A DNA stretch of 64,000 bases from Blakeslea trispora (Eukaryota > Mucoromycota > Mucoromycetes > Mucorales > Choanephoraceae), in the NCBI GenBank assembly GCA_025331445.1, contig JAIWNE010000048.1, positions 62,001 through 126,000 on the forward strand. The letters run 5' to 3'. The notes under the pieces were generated by a model. It had not been told where the DNA came from. It did not search any database and saw nothing but the letters and a program-made list of their open reading frames with translations. Shown here one piece after another: positions 48,581 to 60,105 of this stretch. A program made the position numbers and the translations under genes. Within the stretch, counting starts at the first letter, position 1; each line of letters starts with the position of its first letter.

Positions 48581-49773
48581 TTTTTAGTACGGTTTTTATT
48601 AGCTGGGCGTTATTCCTTTTTCTTTCATTTTTCTTTCTTCTTAGCTTTCTAGGGTAAGTACTTTACTTTTTACAGAATAACACATTTTGATTGATGCAGC
48701 TTCTTCTTTAGTGATAAATCCTCCTTTCGTTGCTTTCAAAAAGGTATTCTACCAACACTTCAGCTTATTTTTAGTCTGTTTACTGACATTTACTTTGTTT
48801 AGATGTGAAAGAAATAGTTTACATCTTGTATAGTTTTCAAGGTAAATTAACATGTTGAATATTCTTTGTGTTTGCACATTACTAACTTCATCTTTTACAT
48901 CGCGTAGGTAAGAGTATGTCTCAGTTCTATTGCTTTGAGCAAAGGTAAGCTACTATTGATGAGCAAACCCTTTATCTACTTTATAACTAAAATTTTTACT
49001 TCTTCTTTCTAGGTGTATACGCGTTGTCTTTTGGCTTGACACTTGTAGCTCTTTCATTATATGAGAGGCTTGCTATCGACTGCCTACTGCCTACTGCCTA
49101 GCGTGTAGTGCCCAGTACCTAGTGCGTATTGCGTAGTGCCTACTGAAGGCATCCAAGCGATTACGTCGCTGATTATTATCCAATCATTTTTAATAAATAA
49201 CATTTTTAAAATATAAGCCACATTTATATGCTATTAAGCGTTTAGTCCAAAAAGGGAAATCTGAGTGCTCATTTAATGGGGGGAGGATGAGGAGCTCATA
49301 TGTCCAAAAAAGGATTTTTTCGCTCCTCACTTGGTGGTGTGATACAAAACCCCCAAATTTTTGTCAGTTCTAAAAAAGGCGATTTCGCTTGCTCTCTAAA
49401 TAAAGTTTGCTCTTTACAAATGGGGTTTGAAATCGAAAAAAAAATCGTTGGGTGTGAAAGCATAAGCAATTATTTTCTGTGCTTCCCACTTCAAGTGTAA
49501 CATGACACCAAAAACAGGAATATTACTTGATAATAGAAGACAATGAAAACTGCATTGGCTTTAGAAATATAAAAATAGAGAGATAAATTAGAAGAAGGAT
49601 TGGAACATTCTTAAATAACTATTCTTTAATTCCTTTTTTTTCTGTTAATTTCATTGTTGTGCTGCAAATAATACAGGTAATCAATTTAAAGTAAGTTAGC
49701 TTAAAGAAGATTGTAAAGCTAAACGTAATGAACTCACACAAGTCGTAAATCAGGCGCCAGTATCATCACTTTA
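48581..49773. other. Gene-free spacer with short repeats
   Basis: T-rich at first, then a low-complexity block at 49081-49146 built from TGCCTAC, TGCCTAG and GTAGTGC variants. An open frame at 49300-49500 (+) is not supported by any feature. Confidence 0.45.
49081..49146. repeat. Degenerate TGCCTA / TAGTGC microrepeat
   Basis: Tandem TGCCTAC x3 followed by reversed-looking TAGTGC variants, ending GTAGTGCCTACTG, which is nearly self-complementary. Origin unknown. Confidence 0.6.
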
Positions 49774-50145
49774 ATGGTACGTGAAAAGGCCAGACAATAC
49801 TCTGTTCTTACAGATGAAAATGTCAGAGAATCAGTCCTAGCATCTGCTTCTGCTTCTGTTGTTACTTAAGCTACTCGAAGAAGACGGAGAGATCAACCTG
49901 TACCAGAATTCATCAGCGCGTTTGAAATGGCTGCAAAGACTCACATTATTGAATGGATGCAAAAATCGCCTAACCTTGCTAATGGTAAAGAAGCACTAAA
50001 AGCCAAAAGGACGGCTCCAAAAGGGTTCTATGCCAAAGTAGAGGAGATGGCTAATCTAGAAAAAGGCGAAGCATCAGTAAGATTCAGAGATGATAATAAT
50101 GTTGTATCGAACGATGTATCGAACAACACAATAAGTGACATGTAA
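49774..50145 (+). pseudogene. Small broken hypothetical gene with one nonsense codon
   Basis: An ATG at 49774 opens a frame (MVREKARQYSVLTDENVRES) stopped by TAA at 49867-49869. The same frame continues open (RRRRDQPVPEFISAFEMAAK and HIIEWMQKSPNLANGKEALK) to 50145. Continuity of a charged, protein-like sequence across the stop suggests a decayed gene of about 123 residues. Family not recognised; its place in the element island suggests a mobile origin. Confidence 0.4.
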
Positions 50146-51241
50146 CCTCTGTCTAGACTCAGATCATAAACTACCAAATAAAAAGACGTATTACACAGTC
50201 ACTTGTAACAGAGCTATAGAGTTAAGTGTCTAGCCTGACAGCCAAATGTCACTGCTATCATTGCAGGATTAACAAATAAAATATCTAGACTCACAATAGT
50301 TACAAGATGTCATATGATAATGATGATGATATTAATATCTTAAGTCTTGTAGAACTATGAAGATGTCACTGCTTAATTATTTATGTCTCAATGCAAGAAG
50401 TCATAAAAGTTGGCCTGCTATAAATAGTTGTTCATTGTTAGATAAGATAAGGTGTAACGAAGATAGACATTATGCATCGAAGACCAAGTCACTTTCCATC
50501 ATCAATAGAATAGTATATGTAGAGATAGATTCTTGACTAGTTAGAAAGCTCATTCAATTTACTTTGAACTTAATCCGGACAAAATAATAAAAGTTGAGTC
50601 TTAGTCGTACTTTGTCTCTTTTGTTACTGCTGAGAATCTACTTATACAACAAATAATATGCCCAGGGGTCATATCGCTTGGAATCAGTACCTGTCAAATA
50701 ATTTTGATCAAATCTGTCAAGAATTTCAAGAGTCTGCTAGAGCAAGTGTTAAGGATACTCACATAATAAAGCAAAATCATACTTGAATTAGTGAAGACAA
50801 GGATCTCGTTATAGACTTGCTCGCACTGAAAGATAGAAATAGCTAAATAAATGGACATTCCAATTATAGTCACTCTCACACAGTAATTATATTAAAATCA
50901 TGCTCATAGCACTTAAATCATATTGCTCCTATATTACAATTATTTTATTTTCTTATAAAAGCTTAGTCGGGATCATAAATCGTCAGGTACAAAGAAGTCC
51001 TGTCAAAAGAAACTTCTTTTCGATTAAATTACCAGTCCTTCAGCAAGATTAACTGTCCGCTTCATTAAAGTATAAATAGGCATCAAGTTCATTAGATTAC
51101 TAGTTCCTTCTTCTATTTTTCATAAATAAAAGTCTACACAAATTCTCACAGAATTTATCCCTTGTTTTATCCACCTTACATCTATTAAACAACTACCTTT
51201 CCAACAGCAGGCACTCCTAGTAACTCCTTTCTGCTTTGACA
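50146..51241. other. Gene-free AT-rich spacer
   Basis: 1.1 kb; no gene, RNA or element end recognised on either strand. Confidence 0.45.
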
Positions 51242-52148
51242 ATGCAAAGCCCAATGAGTGCTGCTTTGCCTTCAGCAACTAGTTCTATGAGTATGGTTGC
51301 TTTTTCTTCTGCAGATATTCCTATGCCATCTGAAGATGTGCCTGAAGAACTGGAAACTGAAGAAACTAAAGATGAAAACTATGCTGTCTGTACTGTGTCA
51401 TTCAACTCAATTTTGCGTAAAAACTTGAATGAACCAATCAAGACCATATTTGATACCAAGATGAACATGCCTATCCCTTCTGCGTCTGATTTTGTAGCAG
51501 ATTTCCAACTCCTTGTGTTTCTAACCATGCTTTCATTTCGCAATAATAATTTTGTGCTGGACACAAACCAAATCAACTTCCAAGCAGCAGAAGGCTTGAG
51601 AACAAAGGACATATCTCCTGTCAATTTTACAATGCAGGAACACGTTCAGCATTCCGCTAGCCCACTACCTCAAAACCATGATGCTCTTGATGCACAAATC
51701 CGCTATTTGTTTACCAGCAATCATCTGAGTTTATTACCATCTGAATTCTATGGAGCAAGAGGTATGATTGATGCTAGCAAAGCTAAACACCCTCTGATCT
51801 TGAGTCTAATCAACACCATAAAACCACAATACAGCTCTCAAACCACCTTTGAAACAAACTCTCTGAACAGAGAATGCCACGTGTCTGCCCTGACTACCTA
51901 TCATACCAATCTATCCAACATGTGGGCTGAAAAGAAGATGTTCAAGATCCTGTTGGACAAGCTGTTGTTATTACTCTTGAGAATCTATCTGTCTCCTTCG
52001 AGAGGATAAAACATCAAGAACACATCAATGCCCATACAGACCGTGCAAAGGAGCGTCAAAAGAAGAAAAGTGAACTCCACGGCGCAGCGGAGTTTTGGAT
52101 CCATTTAAAACCTATGTTTCACTCATTTAATTGTGGCTTTCCATAAAA
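51242..52148 (+). pseudogene. Hypothetical protein gene, frameshifted near its 3' end
   Basis: From the ATG at 51242 a frame encodes a Ser/Met-rich start, an acidic patch (EDVPEELETEETKDENY) and a globular-looking middle (FVADFQLLVFLTMLSFRN, IRYLFTSNHLSLLPSEFYGA). The frame ends at 52009. Around 51945 another frame takes over with a more protein-like sequence (DPVGQAVVITLENLSVSFER, then KERQKKKSELHGAAEFW) and runs into a MITE at 52113, which supplies the stop at 52148. I read this as a one-base frameshift plus MITE truncation. Family not recognised. Confidence 0.5.
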
Positions 52149-52185
52149 TAAGTGTGGCCAAACTCAATTAAATGAGTGAAACGTA
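52113..52185. mobile_element. 73-bp foldback MITE
   Basis: GTTTCACTCATTTAATTG on the left is repeated perfectly in inverse on the right (CAATTAAATGAGTGAAAC), with TA at each outer edge. A central GTGGC...GCCA adds to the stem. The 18-bp perfect arms suggest a recent copy. Confidence 0.75.
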
Positions 52186-52927
52186 CTCTTCTAGCGAGAT
52201 TTCATCCAAACATGGTATAAAAGTATATAAAAATCTGAATAACTTACTGCAATTGGCTATAAATCAAAAACGTTGTGTAATTCGAGTTTAGACGGCGTTT
52301 AAGAGCCAATGGAGCTTTTAAATGAGCAAGAAACAGATTTTATTGGTTGCTATGGGTACACAGGTTTGTTTTAATTTTATCTTGCTGTATAGTTTTTGAA
52401 TCTTAATTTTTTTTTGCGTATCACTAACAAAAAACTTGCACTTGGGCTTAAAATAATTTAAAAACTTTTTTAAAAAAAAAAGCCACAACGTAGAAGAAAT
52501 CTGCCACTACGTAAAAAAAATTGCTTCTTTTTTTCTTTATTCTCTTTGGTACAATATGTTTGACTCTATGATCTCTTAACACAACACACTCATAGCAGGT
52601 CAAGCTCCTTATAACAAGCGCAAGCTTTATGTCATTTTGCTGCGATGAGAAGCAGATTACTAACTTTGCTCGCTTAAACTTCTTCTAGTAATGTCGTTGT
52701 CAAGATGTGTTGGTAAATTTTGTTTTTATTACAAAATTATATCACTCACTAACACAACTTAATTACATAGACTGATATGTGTGTTATCTCACCTAAGGTC
52801 TTGGTGTAAGTAATACTCTGAATAGAAAAGTTCCCTTATTCACACTTTCTTTTAAGTAGATTGCTCTTAACTTTTTGTAATATCTCTGCCACCGCGAAGG
52901 GTAATTAGCATCTCAGACATACCATAT

Positions 52928-53112
52928 TGTCGCTAGGCATCAGATGGCTACCATTGGAAAATAGGAACCAGGTCAAGAAGGGCCACTCTAAGATACTACG
53001 CAAGTAGGCTGCAGGCTTTTGTAGCCATAATTCGCTTACTTTGTATCTTAAAGCGATCCTTCCTATCCTGGTATCTATTTTCCAAAGGTAGCCGTCCGAT
53101 ACCTGGTGGCAG
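52928..53112. mobile_element. About 180-bp foldback MITE
   Basis: The left arm (AGGCATCAGATGGCTACC, ATTGGAAAATAG, AACCAGG, CTCTAAGATAC) matches the inverse of the right arm (AGGTATCGGACGGCTACC, TTTGGAAAATAG, TACCAGG, CTTTAAGATAC) over about 70 imperfect bases. The exact ends are uncertain by several bases. Confidence 0.7.
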
Positions 53113-53190
53113 CCAATTTTTTTAATCTTTAATACAATAAAAAGCCATAGTTTCTATGAAACCATTCAATTCTACTGGTTTTGAACTTAG

Positions 53191-53306
53191 ATTTCGTCGT
53201 TTGTACCAAAATGTTCGGCGTTTGTACAAACAAATTTCGTCGATTGGTCAATTAAATTTCGTTTTTTGACACCATTAATTTCGTCGTTTGACACCATTGA
53301 TTTCGT
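53191..53306. repeat. Degenerate tandem repeat, TTTCGTCG-type unit
   Basis: ATTTCGTCGTTTG followed by ACACCATT or similar recurs four to five times with variable spacing (ATTTCGTCGTTTGTACCA, ATTTCGTCGATTGGTCA, ATTTCGTTTTTTGACACC, ATTTCGTCGTTTGACACC). It could be subterminal repeats of the neighbouring transposon. Confidence 0.6.
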
Positions 53307-53527
53307 TGAATTTTATATAGGCTATAAAATGATAGATTCTAATAAATAATCACATAGAATAAAAGCAGTTTGTCTTTAAGAAAACATATATTTTTTATTT
53401 AAAGCATTTCTTCTTCACGTATACACTTACTGAAGAAAGTCAGGGAGTGCCGTATCCATCCTTGACAATCTTCAGACGTTATCAGCGCTGCTGATTCTCT
53501 AATTCTTTGAAGGGGCTCTTCATGATG

Positions 53528-55105
53528 TCATAGTTGGTGTCGCTTGACAATCTGCTTAAGTTTGGAGAAGAGCTCCTCAATTGGATTTAAGAAGGGAGAC
53601 CAGGGAGGGAGTTTTTGAGGACGGTACCCTACGGCGACCAGCTTGTTCATTGCGCTGCTACCATGGATAGGCGCACTGTCGAATATCACATGATACCCTT
53701 GAAGACCCCTTTGGTTCAAATGGCGAATGAGGCAGTCAACAAAGTCATTGAACTGCTCTTGTTTTGTTGTGCCTCGGTTGTAGTGAACCGCAGAGATCTC
53801 CAGACCAGCATGGCTCATCGCCGCAAAAATAGTCAAATTTCGACCTTTTGACGAAGGGACTACCTTGATTCTGGCAGGGAGACCGCGCCTTTGTCGAGCC
53901 TGGGTTCTGTTGATGTGCAGGTTGAACCCAGTTTCATCAACAAAGACGCAGTTTTGGAGGTAGAACAATTGCTGCTCTTCGTTGATTCTTGTGCAATATG
54001 TGGTGATTACACCATATTGAATATAATAATATACTAGAACAATAACTTAAATAAGAAGACAATCACTTGTACCAAAATACAACACATAATTAGACATGGG
54101 AAATCGACTCATGCAAATAATCAGACTCAAGCAGTATAACCTAAAAGAAGTACTTAAATGCTTACTCATAATAAAAAGGTGGGGAAATTACACAAAGCCC
54201 AAATCAAAGTTTACCAAATTTAAAGTCCTAATCCAACTGTATTCAGGAACGGTAAAAATACAGGACAATGGTAGAACACTGGAAGAAGACCTCAACCGTC
54301 ATATAAAGATTATTTCCCTTATATTTTATGAGAATAAGGATTAGTAAAATCCATTCACATTCGAGTAGACACAGACTTTAGAAATTGTATAAAAACCACT
54401 GTATTATTTAGTTTAGAAACATTATTCCACTTTTAAAGAATAAAAGGATTATCAAAGTACTTTCTGTCCCGTTGATTCTTTTATTCATAACCCACATTAT
54501 TTACACAATATTCTCGTCTTTTTGTCCTGGTCTCCTAGGAATCTCTTCTGATCGGGTAGATCTCAGCTTTCTTCAAGGTAAACTGCAACTTCTGCTTGAC
54601 ATAATTGTGCAAGGCTGTGACACTGACTGGACTTGCGAAGTCTTCCGGAAACACATCTTTCAACACAAGACTCAAATCCCTCAAAGTGATCTCGGATCTC
54701 TCTTCCAATGTTCTTTAGATAAATTGACCATGTCGCTCTCTGATCAAACCAGGTGCTGTTCTACCTCGATAATTCAGCAAAGGCAATCCCCAGGTGTTCA
54801 TTTCTTCGCATCTTTTCACGTACTCTCTCATGGTTGTTGCAGGAAAGCCAATGGTTTTAGCGGCTTGGGCAACGCTCTTGCCACCTGCAACATACTGGGA
54901 CACAAATAACTTCCAAATTTCTTCAGTCATTCTTTTGTAAGAGCCTCTCTTGGAAACATTTTCGTCAGTTTGTACTTGGGATACTGTGAAAATCTGTAAG
55001 TCACTTCCTTTATAAATACTAATCACTCGGGTGATACTTACAGTTTTTGGGAGACAAAGCAGCGGATTCGGATGCAGTAGTAGAGTAGTAAGTTTCTTGG
55101 CTCAT
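53528..55105 (-). pseudogene. IS630/Tc1-superfamily transposase, split by a solo LTR
   Basis: The ATG at 55105 starts MSQETYYSTTASESA; an intron follows, then the helix-turn-helix domain (KRMTEEIWKLFVSQYVAGGK, IGFPATTMREYVKRC). After nonsense codons near 54715 (TAA) and 54530 (TAG) the frame is cut at 54506 by the 507-bp LTR. The DDE domain resumes at 53998: VFVDETGFNLHINRTQ (Asp), GYHVIFDSAPIHG (Asp) and SPFLNPIEELFSKLKQ (Glu). The triad and the NPIEE motif place it in the IS630-Tc1-mariner superfamily. It is a different lineage from the transposase at 32 kb. Confidence 0.85.
53999..54505. mobile_element. Solo LTR copy 2 (507 bp) inside the IS630-like transposase
   Basis: Same sequence as 41608-42114 by eye, same 507-bp length and TGTGGTG...TTTACA ends. 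It is flanked by a different 5-bp duplication, CAATA at 53994-53998 and 54506-54510. It therefore arrived by its own integration event, not by duplication of the surrounding DNA. Both copies have the same orientation. Confidence 0.87.
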
Positions 55106-58024
55106 TTTTTGAAAAGTGTTTGAAGTAGCAGTTGTTAAAAAGTGATTAAATGTGATATTTCTAGTATAATTCAATTCAAATTATTCTCTTATTTATATAA
55201 AAATTAGTGTCCCCACGTTACAACTGAGAATGTTGGCTTCTTCCATTCTTTAAAATATCCATCTATAAAGAATGGTACTTTTATGTGACAATTCAACTGA
55301 CTATGAAAAGGGGTTATGCACTCCTAAATGCGCTCTCAGTCCCTGGATGTACTATTCGTCTGTGCTTGCACTTGTATCTCTGATTAGGAGAAACCACTAA
55401 TGCAACGTGCATGCAATGTGATATTTGCAGTCTTAGATAAATTCAATGAGAGGTGTTATAGGCCAAGAAATCACAATGATAGAAATCAGAGAATTAATCA
55501 GACTAAAGATAATGTTTTATTTACTTCAAAATTGATGTGCTATTTATACTTTTCATGAAGATGATATTTCAACTGAGATTGTAAAACTTTTCTAGAGGCT
55601 TGTAGATGATTATGATAATAACAACGAATCGGATGAGAGATGAATGATGACAGTCTTGTAAAGAAGAATCACTAAAATAGAATGATTGGCCATCTGTACC
55701 TTAAACCCAGTAACTGGTAAATTATTGGTAAGATGTCAGTCCTGACCTTGAATGAAGGTTTATCCGAATTGAATATCAAATGAAACAAGCTGAAGTCGAA
55801 TTAGAGAATGGTTGTGGATTCATAAGTGGTTAAATAATTGATCCGTACTGTATGAATACAACAAGAGGGAACTCAATTTTTTTTATTAAAAAGAAAGAGA
55901 GGGAACTAATTCTACTGCAAGTCCATGTTGTGTTTATATATTATTTCTATCTCGGTTTCAATCCATCACTCCGTTATAATTTTATCTGTATGAGCAGTTT
56001 TCCTACTAGGATGACTGGTCACCTTAATTTAAAGATGGCTGTAGCCAGATTTCATCCCCGCCTTGAATAAGGTGGAGATATATTGTTTACTTGATTTATA
56101 TCTTGGAGAGATAATAATTATGCTCGACAAGATATGTTTAATCTTGATTAGTGTTTCAATATATCAGGCATAACTGTTTCATACTTGTTCGCTTGTTTCG
56201 TTGGATGTTTAGATCAGTTTAGATTAGGTGATAACGATAAACAAGCCCTTTGTAATTATGTCTCAGAACTATCTTTATCCAAGTAATGATTTAGTCTTTT
56301 CTTATAATGAAATCTCTAGAATCATTGCTTGTTCTGTTAGATGCTGCTACCTTGGTGTTATAAGGCCTATGCAATCATCCTGCTATCACATGTGTCATGT
56401 CATATAGCCATTTCAAGTATTGATGAGAAGAGAGTCAATGAATATAAATCTGATCATGCTTTCAATGTGTTGGCTAGGCACATTGAACGCTTTATATATC
56501 ATATCATCGCTTTTTACCAATGCTTGTTTAATGTTTGATTTCAGGATTACCTCTGGTAATATCTGAAATGATTTTAAGTTTCCAACTTTGTGAACATTAT
56601 TTGATTTATTGTTATTTTGACATTATCTGTCAAAATAACCTTTGATGATGATTAATTGAATTTCCGACAGTAAGTCGTTCTGGCTTCTGTATATGCCCAA
56701 ATACGACAACCATTCTAATCGAGTTAATGTTTTCCATTTTTTACTTTAATTTTATTTTATTACATGCCTCACCTGTTGAGTGCTCCTCTCTCTGTTTTTT
56801 TCCGCTGCTCAAAGCTGCTTAAAGCCAATGCTTTGTGGTAATTTGTTTGCCGTATTCCTGCCTCTCCTTCTGCGACTCAGTATCGGTTGACCCCTCATTG
56901 GGCTGATTTTACTAGCGATGTCAAGGTGTGTGATGAAGTAATTGGTAAAATGTGAATAGAAAAGGCAATAATGTCGTCAAGAGCATTCGCTTCAAGTCTG
57001 TGAGCATTGCTCTCGCCTCTCAACATTGAACTAAAGCTGTCCAGAAAAGTGAGTCAAACATGTAAAAAAGAAGAACATAAACACTCATTTCTTTTATACT
57101 AATATGAATGATATGCAGCATCGATATATCAGGTGAATTGGTGACAATCAAAAGCCATTGCATTGCTAAGCACTGCAAAAATGAAAAGTTGAAGCCAACT
57201 GAGTACCTGCAAGTCAAAAAAAGCAAGCAAGATGAAAACCCTAGCTTATTTTAAACGTCTTGCATGCACGTGTGAAGAATGGCATAAATTCTCCACACGT
57301 GGTAGGATTGTTGGTTGGTGGTATGTTCGGCAAATAAGAGATGTATACGTTATACTAAACATATGCTTTAGGCTACTATTGCTATTTGTATGCGATGACC
57401 ATCAGCCATGAGGCAATCTACGGGCTTGTAGAGTTAGAGGCTTTTGTGCTCCCTAGAAACGAAAATGTGCTATTGATGATAAGGAGCTTGATTGAAGTCA
57501 TTTTTCGGGTAAAGGTACTCATCTTTGGAAAGTTTCCTTTACTTCTCTTTTTGACTAACGATGCTTTTAGGCTTTTACTTTTGCAGTCTTTGAGGATTTC
57601 GAGGCACTTGATGGCTCCGAGTCTGAGTTACTGCCCATTTGTTGCTTTGCGGCCAGATGAATGTCTTTTTCTCTTTATTCACCGAAATGTGCTTCTCCTT
57701 TGTCTTATTTTTAAAGGAGTCTTCGTACAATGCCTCCAATCTTAAATCTTATAAACGAATCTACTAATATGTTTCCGATAGGATTCAAATTAAAGGTATA
57801 AATCCTCAGTGAATTTGATGGCTTACTGATTTCTTTGCTTGTAATTTTATCTTTGTTTCTGAAAAAGCTTTTTGTTATATTTTCTAAAGTTTTTTTTTTA
57901 ATGTAACTGTCTTTCAGGATTTCTATATAGGTTGGGGTTTCTTACCACAAACCCGTCTAGCTTTTCTGAGATATGCTTCAAGTGGTTCGCAATATCTTCT
58001 GCAGCTTCTGTTTCAAAGGATGCA
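55106..58024. other. Gene-free AT-rich spacer, 2.9 kb
   Basis: No gene supported. Open frames at 55852-56070, 56341-56538 and 57386-57745 (+) show no family features and sit in low-GC sequence. On the minus strand near 57600 a short Ser/Lys-rich reading (MGSNSDSEPSSASKSSKTAK) precedes a donor-like gtaaaa; it may be a fragment of a further decayed gene. Confidence 0.45.
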
Positions 58025-60105
58025 GCTCTTGATGCCTTGTGCACTTTTCTTTTTTTATGGTTCAGTGTCGACATCAAACTTTTGACACGTTCTCAAGCTA
58101 CACTCCTCTTTTTGTATCCTCTTCTGCCTTCTTCTACTTCTTCATCACTTCCGCCAGCAAAGCCAACATCAACTTCATCAAACGCAAAGAGGTTCTCCGA
58201 TTGAATGTTGACAGTGCTGGCTTGAGCTTCATCTTCATCCACAATATCTATCTCTTCATCGCTGTCACCGACTACATCTATCTCTTTATCTTAAAAAAAA
58301 AAGCTCAACGTTAGTCTTTTCTCATGAGCAATCCTATTTCTTTCCTTGAAAATAATACCTTCTTCGTCAATTTGAGTTGCTTCCTGAGTTCTGAAAGCAA
58401 CCAGTTGGTCATTTCTGACACGATCGTAGAACAAAGGAACTGAGGTGTATCTCTTTAAGAGATACATGTGCTTACAAGGCAAACTTTTCTTCCTGAAATC
58501 AGGACACGTACATTTGCTAATGAAGCCATCTTCAACACTAACAGAGTACTTAACAGACGGGGAAGTTAAGGAGCCTACAAACCAATTCCCATTGACAATA
58601 GCAACATCACTGCTATTGGTACCCAATGGGTTTTCAATAAGAGAAGGCAATTGGTTTGCAGGAACCTCTCTCGCAAAGAATGAACGTTTAGCTTGTTCGT
58701 TTTGCTCCGGTCCCATCCTACCATTGTTGAACATGATACGTCCTCGTTCCTCTGCGAAGTAAAATTCGACATCATTAATCAAGACAAAAGTCAAATGATC
58801 TAGTCGATTAATTCTGCGTCGACTAAAATATACGGTCTTACGCTGGTTATGCCACGACTCAATTCAATTGTTAGTGAGCATGTTTCTATGTGTCTCCGGC
58901 ATGTACGATTGACTCCATCGACCCTTCAGCTCCTCAGTTTGATTCCAGCGTCTACGAAAGTAGGCCAGAAGGTCAGCCTGATTCTCTTGTTCCAACTTTG
59001 ACTCGAATTGAGCAAGAAGCTCGTTAAAAGCAGCAACTTCGCTTGTAAGAAGCAGCTGAGCTAGGAATTTCTCCAGTTGTTTCTTGTATTGGCCTACCTC
59101 TTCTTAGGTGTGAGCACCGGTAAGTGTGACCTCTTGGTCCATGGTCTGTCTTCAAGCCTTCAGCACATGTAACCCGCAGTAATGGACATTGATGTCATTC
59201 AATGCACTGCGGATGGCATTGAGCTCGGCCACACAACAATCGATGGTGATTGCCTTAGGATTGAAACTACTTTGTTGCTTCAAGAAGGTAAGCCATCGAT
59301 TCTAAGGGACAACGGTTTGATCGTTGGTTACCATGTAAGCAACATAATATCCCTTGTGGGTTTGAGAGTCCCGAGCAACAAGACTGTAAAGCACCTCAGT
59401 ACTTCTGGGAGAGATGCCATGTGTTGCATCAAGACAGAAAGACTTATTGAGAGACGCCTCTCGTACTTGAACAGGGGATTGAAACCCACGGGCAAAGAGC
59501 TTGTCATTCTGACTGTACAATTGTAAGTTGCCATTGAAGACAACATAGTTCTTCATTGGCAATTGACTGTCAAGCCAGGAGTCAAAAGAAATCAAGTCAT
59601 TTTTATCAAGAAGATTAAAGAAACTCTTTAATCTACTCCAGTGAAATTATTGCTCAACTCAAATGTTCAAAAAGTAACTCAATATATCTCACCTTCTTAA
59701 CATGATTGTAAACATCTTCATAAGTGGGCTTTCTTCTGCCACATTCCCTCTGCTCAATTTGGCGAAGGAGTGCAGCTCTAATGCCTCTGTAGTTTGAGAC
59801 ATTTCTCAAATTCCTTTTTATGACCGTTACAGTCTCCCTGGTCAAAGGAAGATCTCTGATGCCGCTATCACTACAAGGGACATGGTTGACATGGCCTATC
59901 GACATTTTGATTGCAACAACACCAGGTTTTGAGCATACTGAAGGATGCTCAAAGCTCCTTTGCATCCAATTTTTTTTTGAGTCTTTTTGACTGATACGCA
60001 CAGCTCTGGAAGGTGTATGATGACCTCTGCAATGTCATTCATGAGTCTTACCCATGACCAAGTTTTCGGCAGTTCTACTACACTTCTTGATCCACCTGCT
60101 TGCAC
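58025..60105 (-). pseudogene. Mutator-like (MULE) transposase, heavily decayed
   Basis: Read on the minus strand: an N-terminal part (VSNYRGIRAALLRQIEQREC, a FLYWCH/FAR1-like DNA-binding region), then the MULE catalytic domain with SFCLDATHGI (first Asp), AITIDCCVAELNAI (second Asp) and VHYCGLHVLKA (C-x-H block). After LTFVLINDVEFYFAE comes a SWIM zinc finger, CTCPDFRKKSLPCKHMYLLK. The C-terminus is acidic (VGDSDEEIDIVDEDEAQAS). Several in-frame stops (near 59295, 59145, 59100, 58860 and 58095) and frame changes make it inactive. It is older than the Tc1 and IS630 relics by the number of breaks. Confidence 0.8.

Noticed and set aside
57386..57745. 119-codon open frame on the + strand
   Set aside because: Leu/Phe-rich in low-GC DNA, no family similarity, and the opposite strand holds an equally weak fragment.
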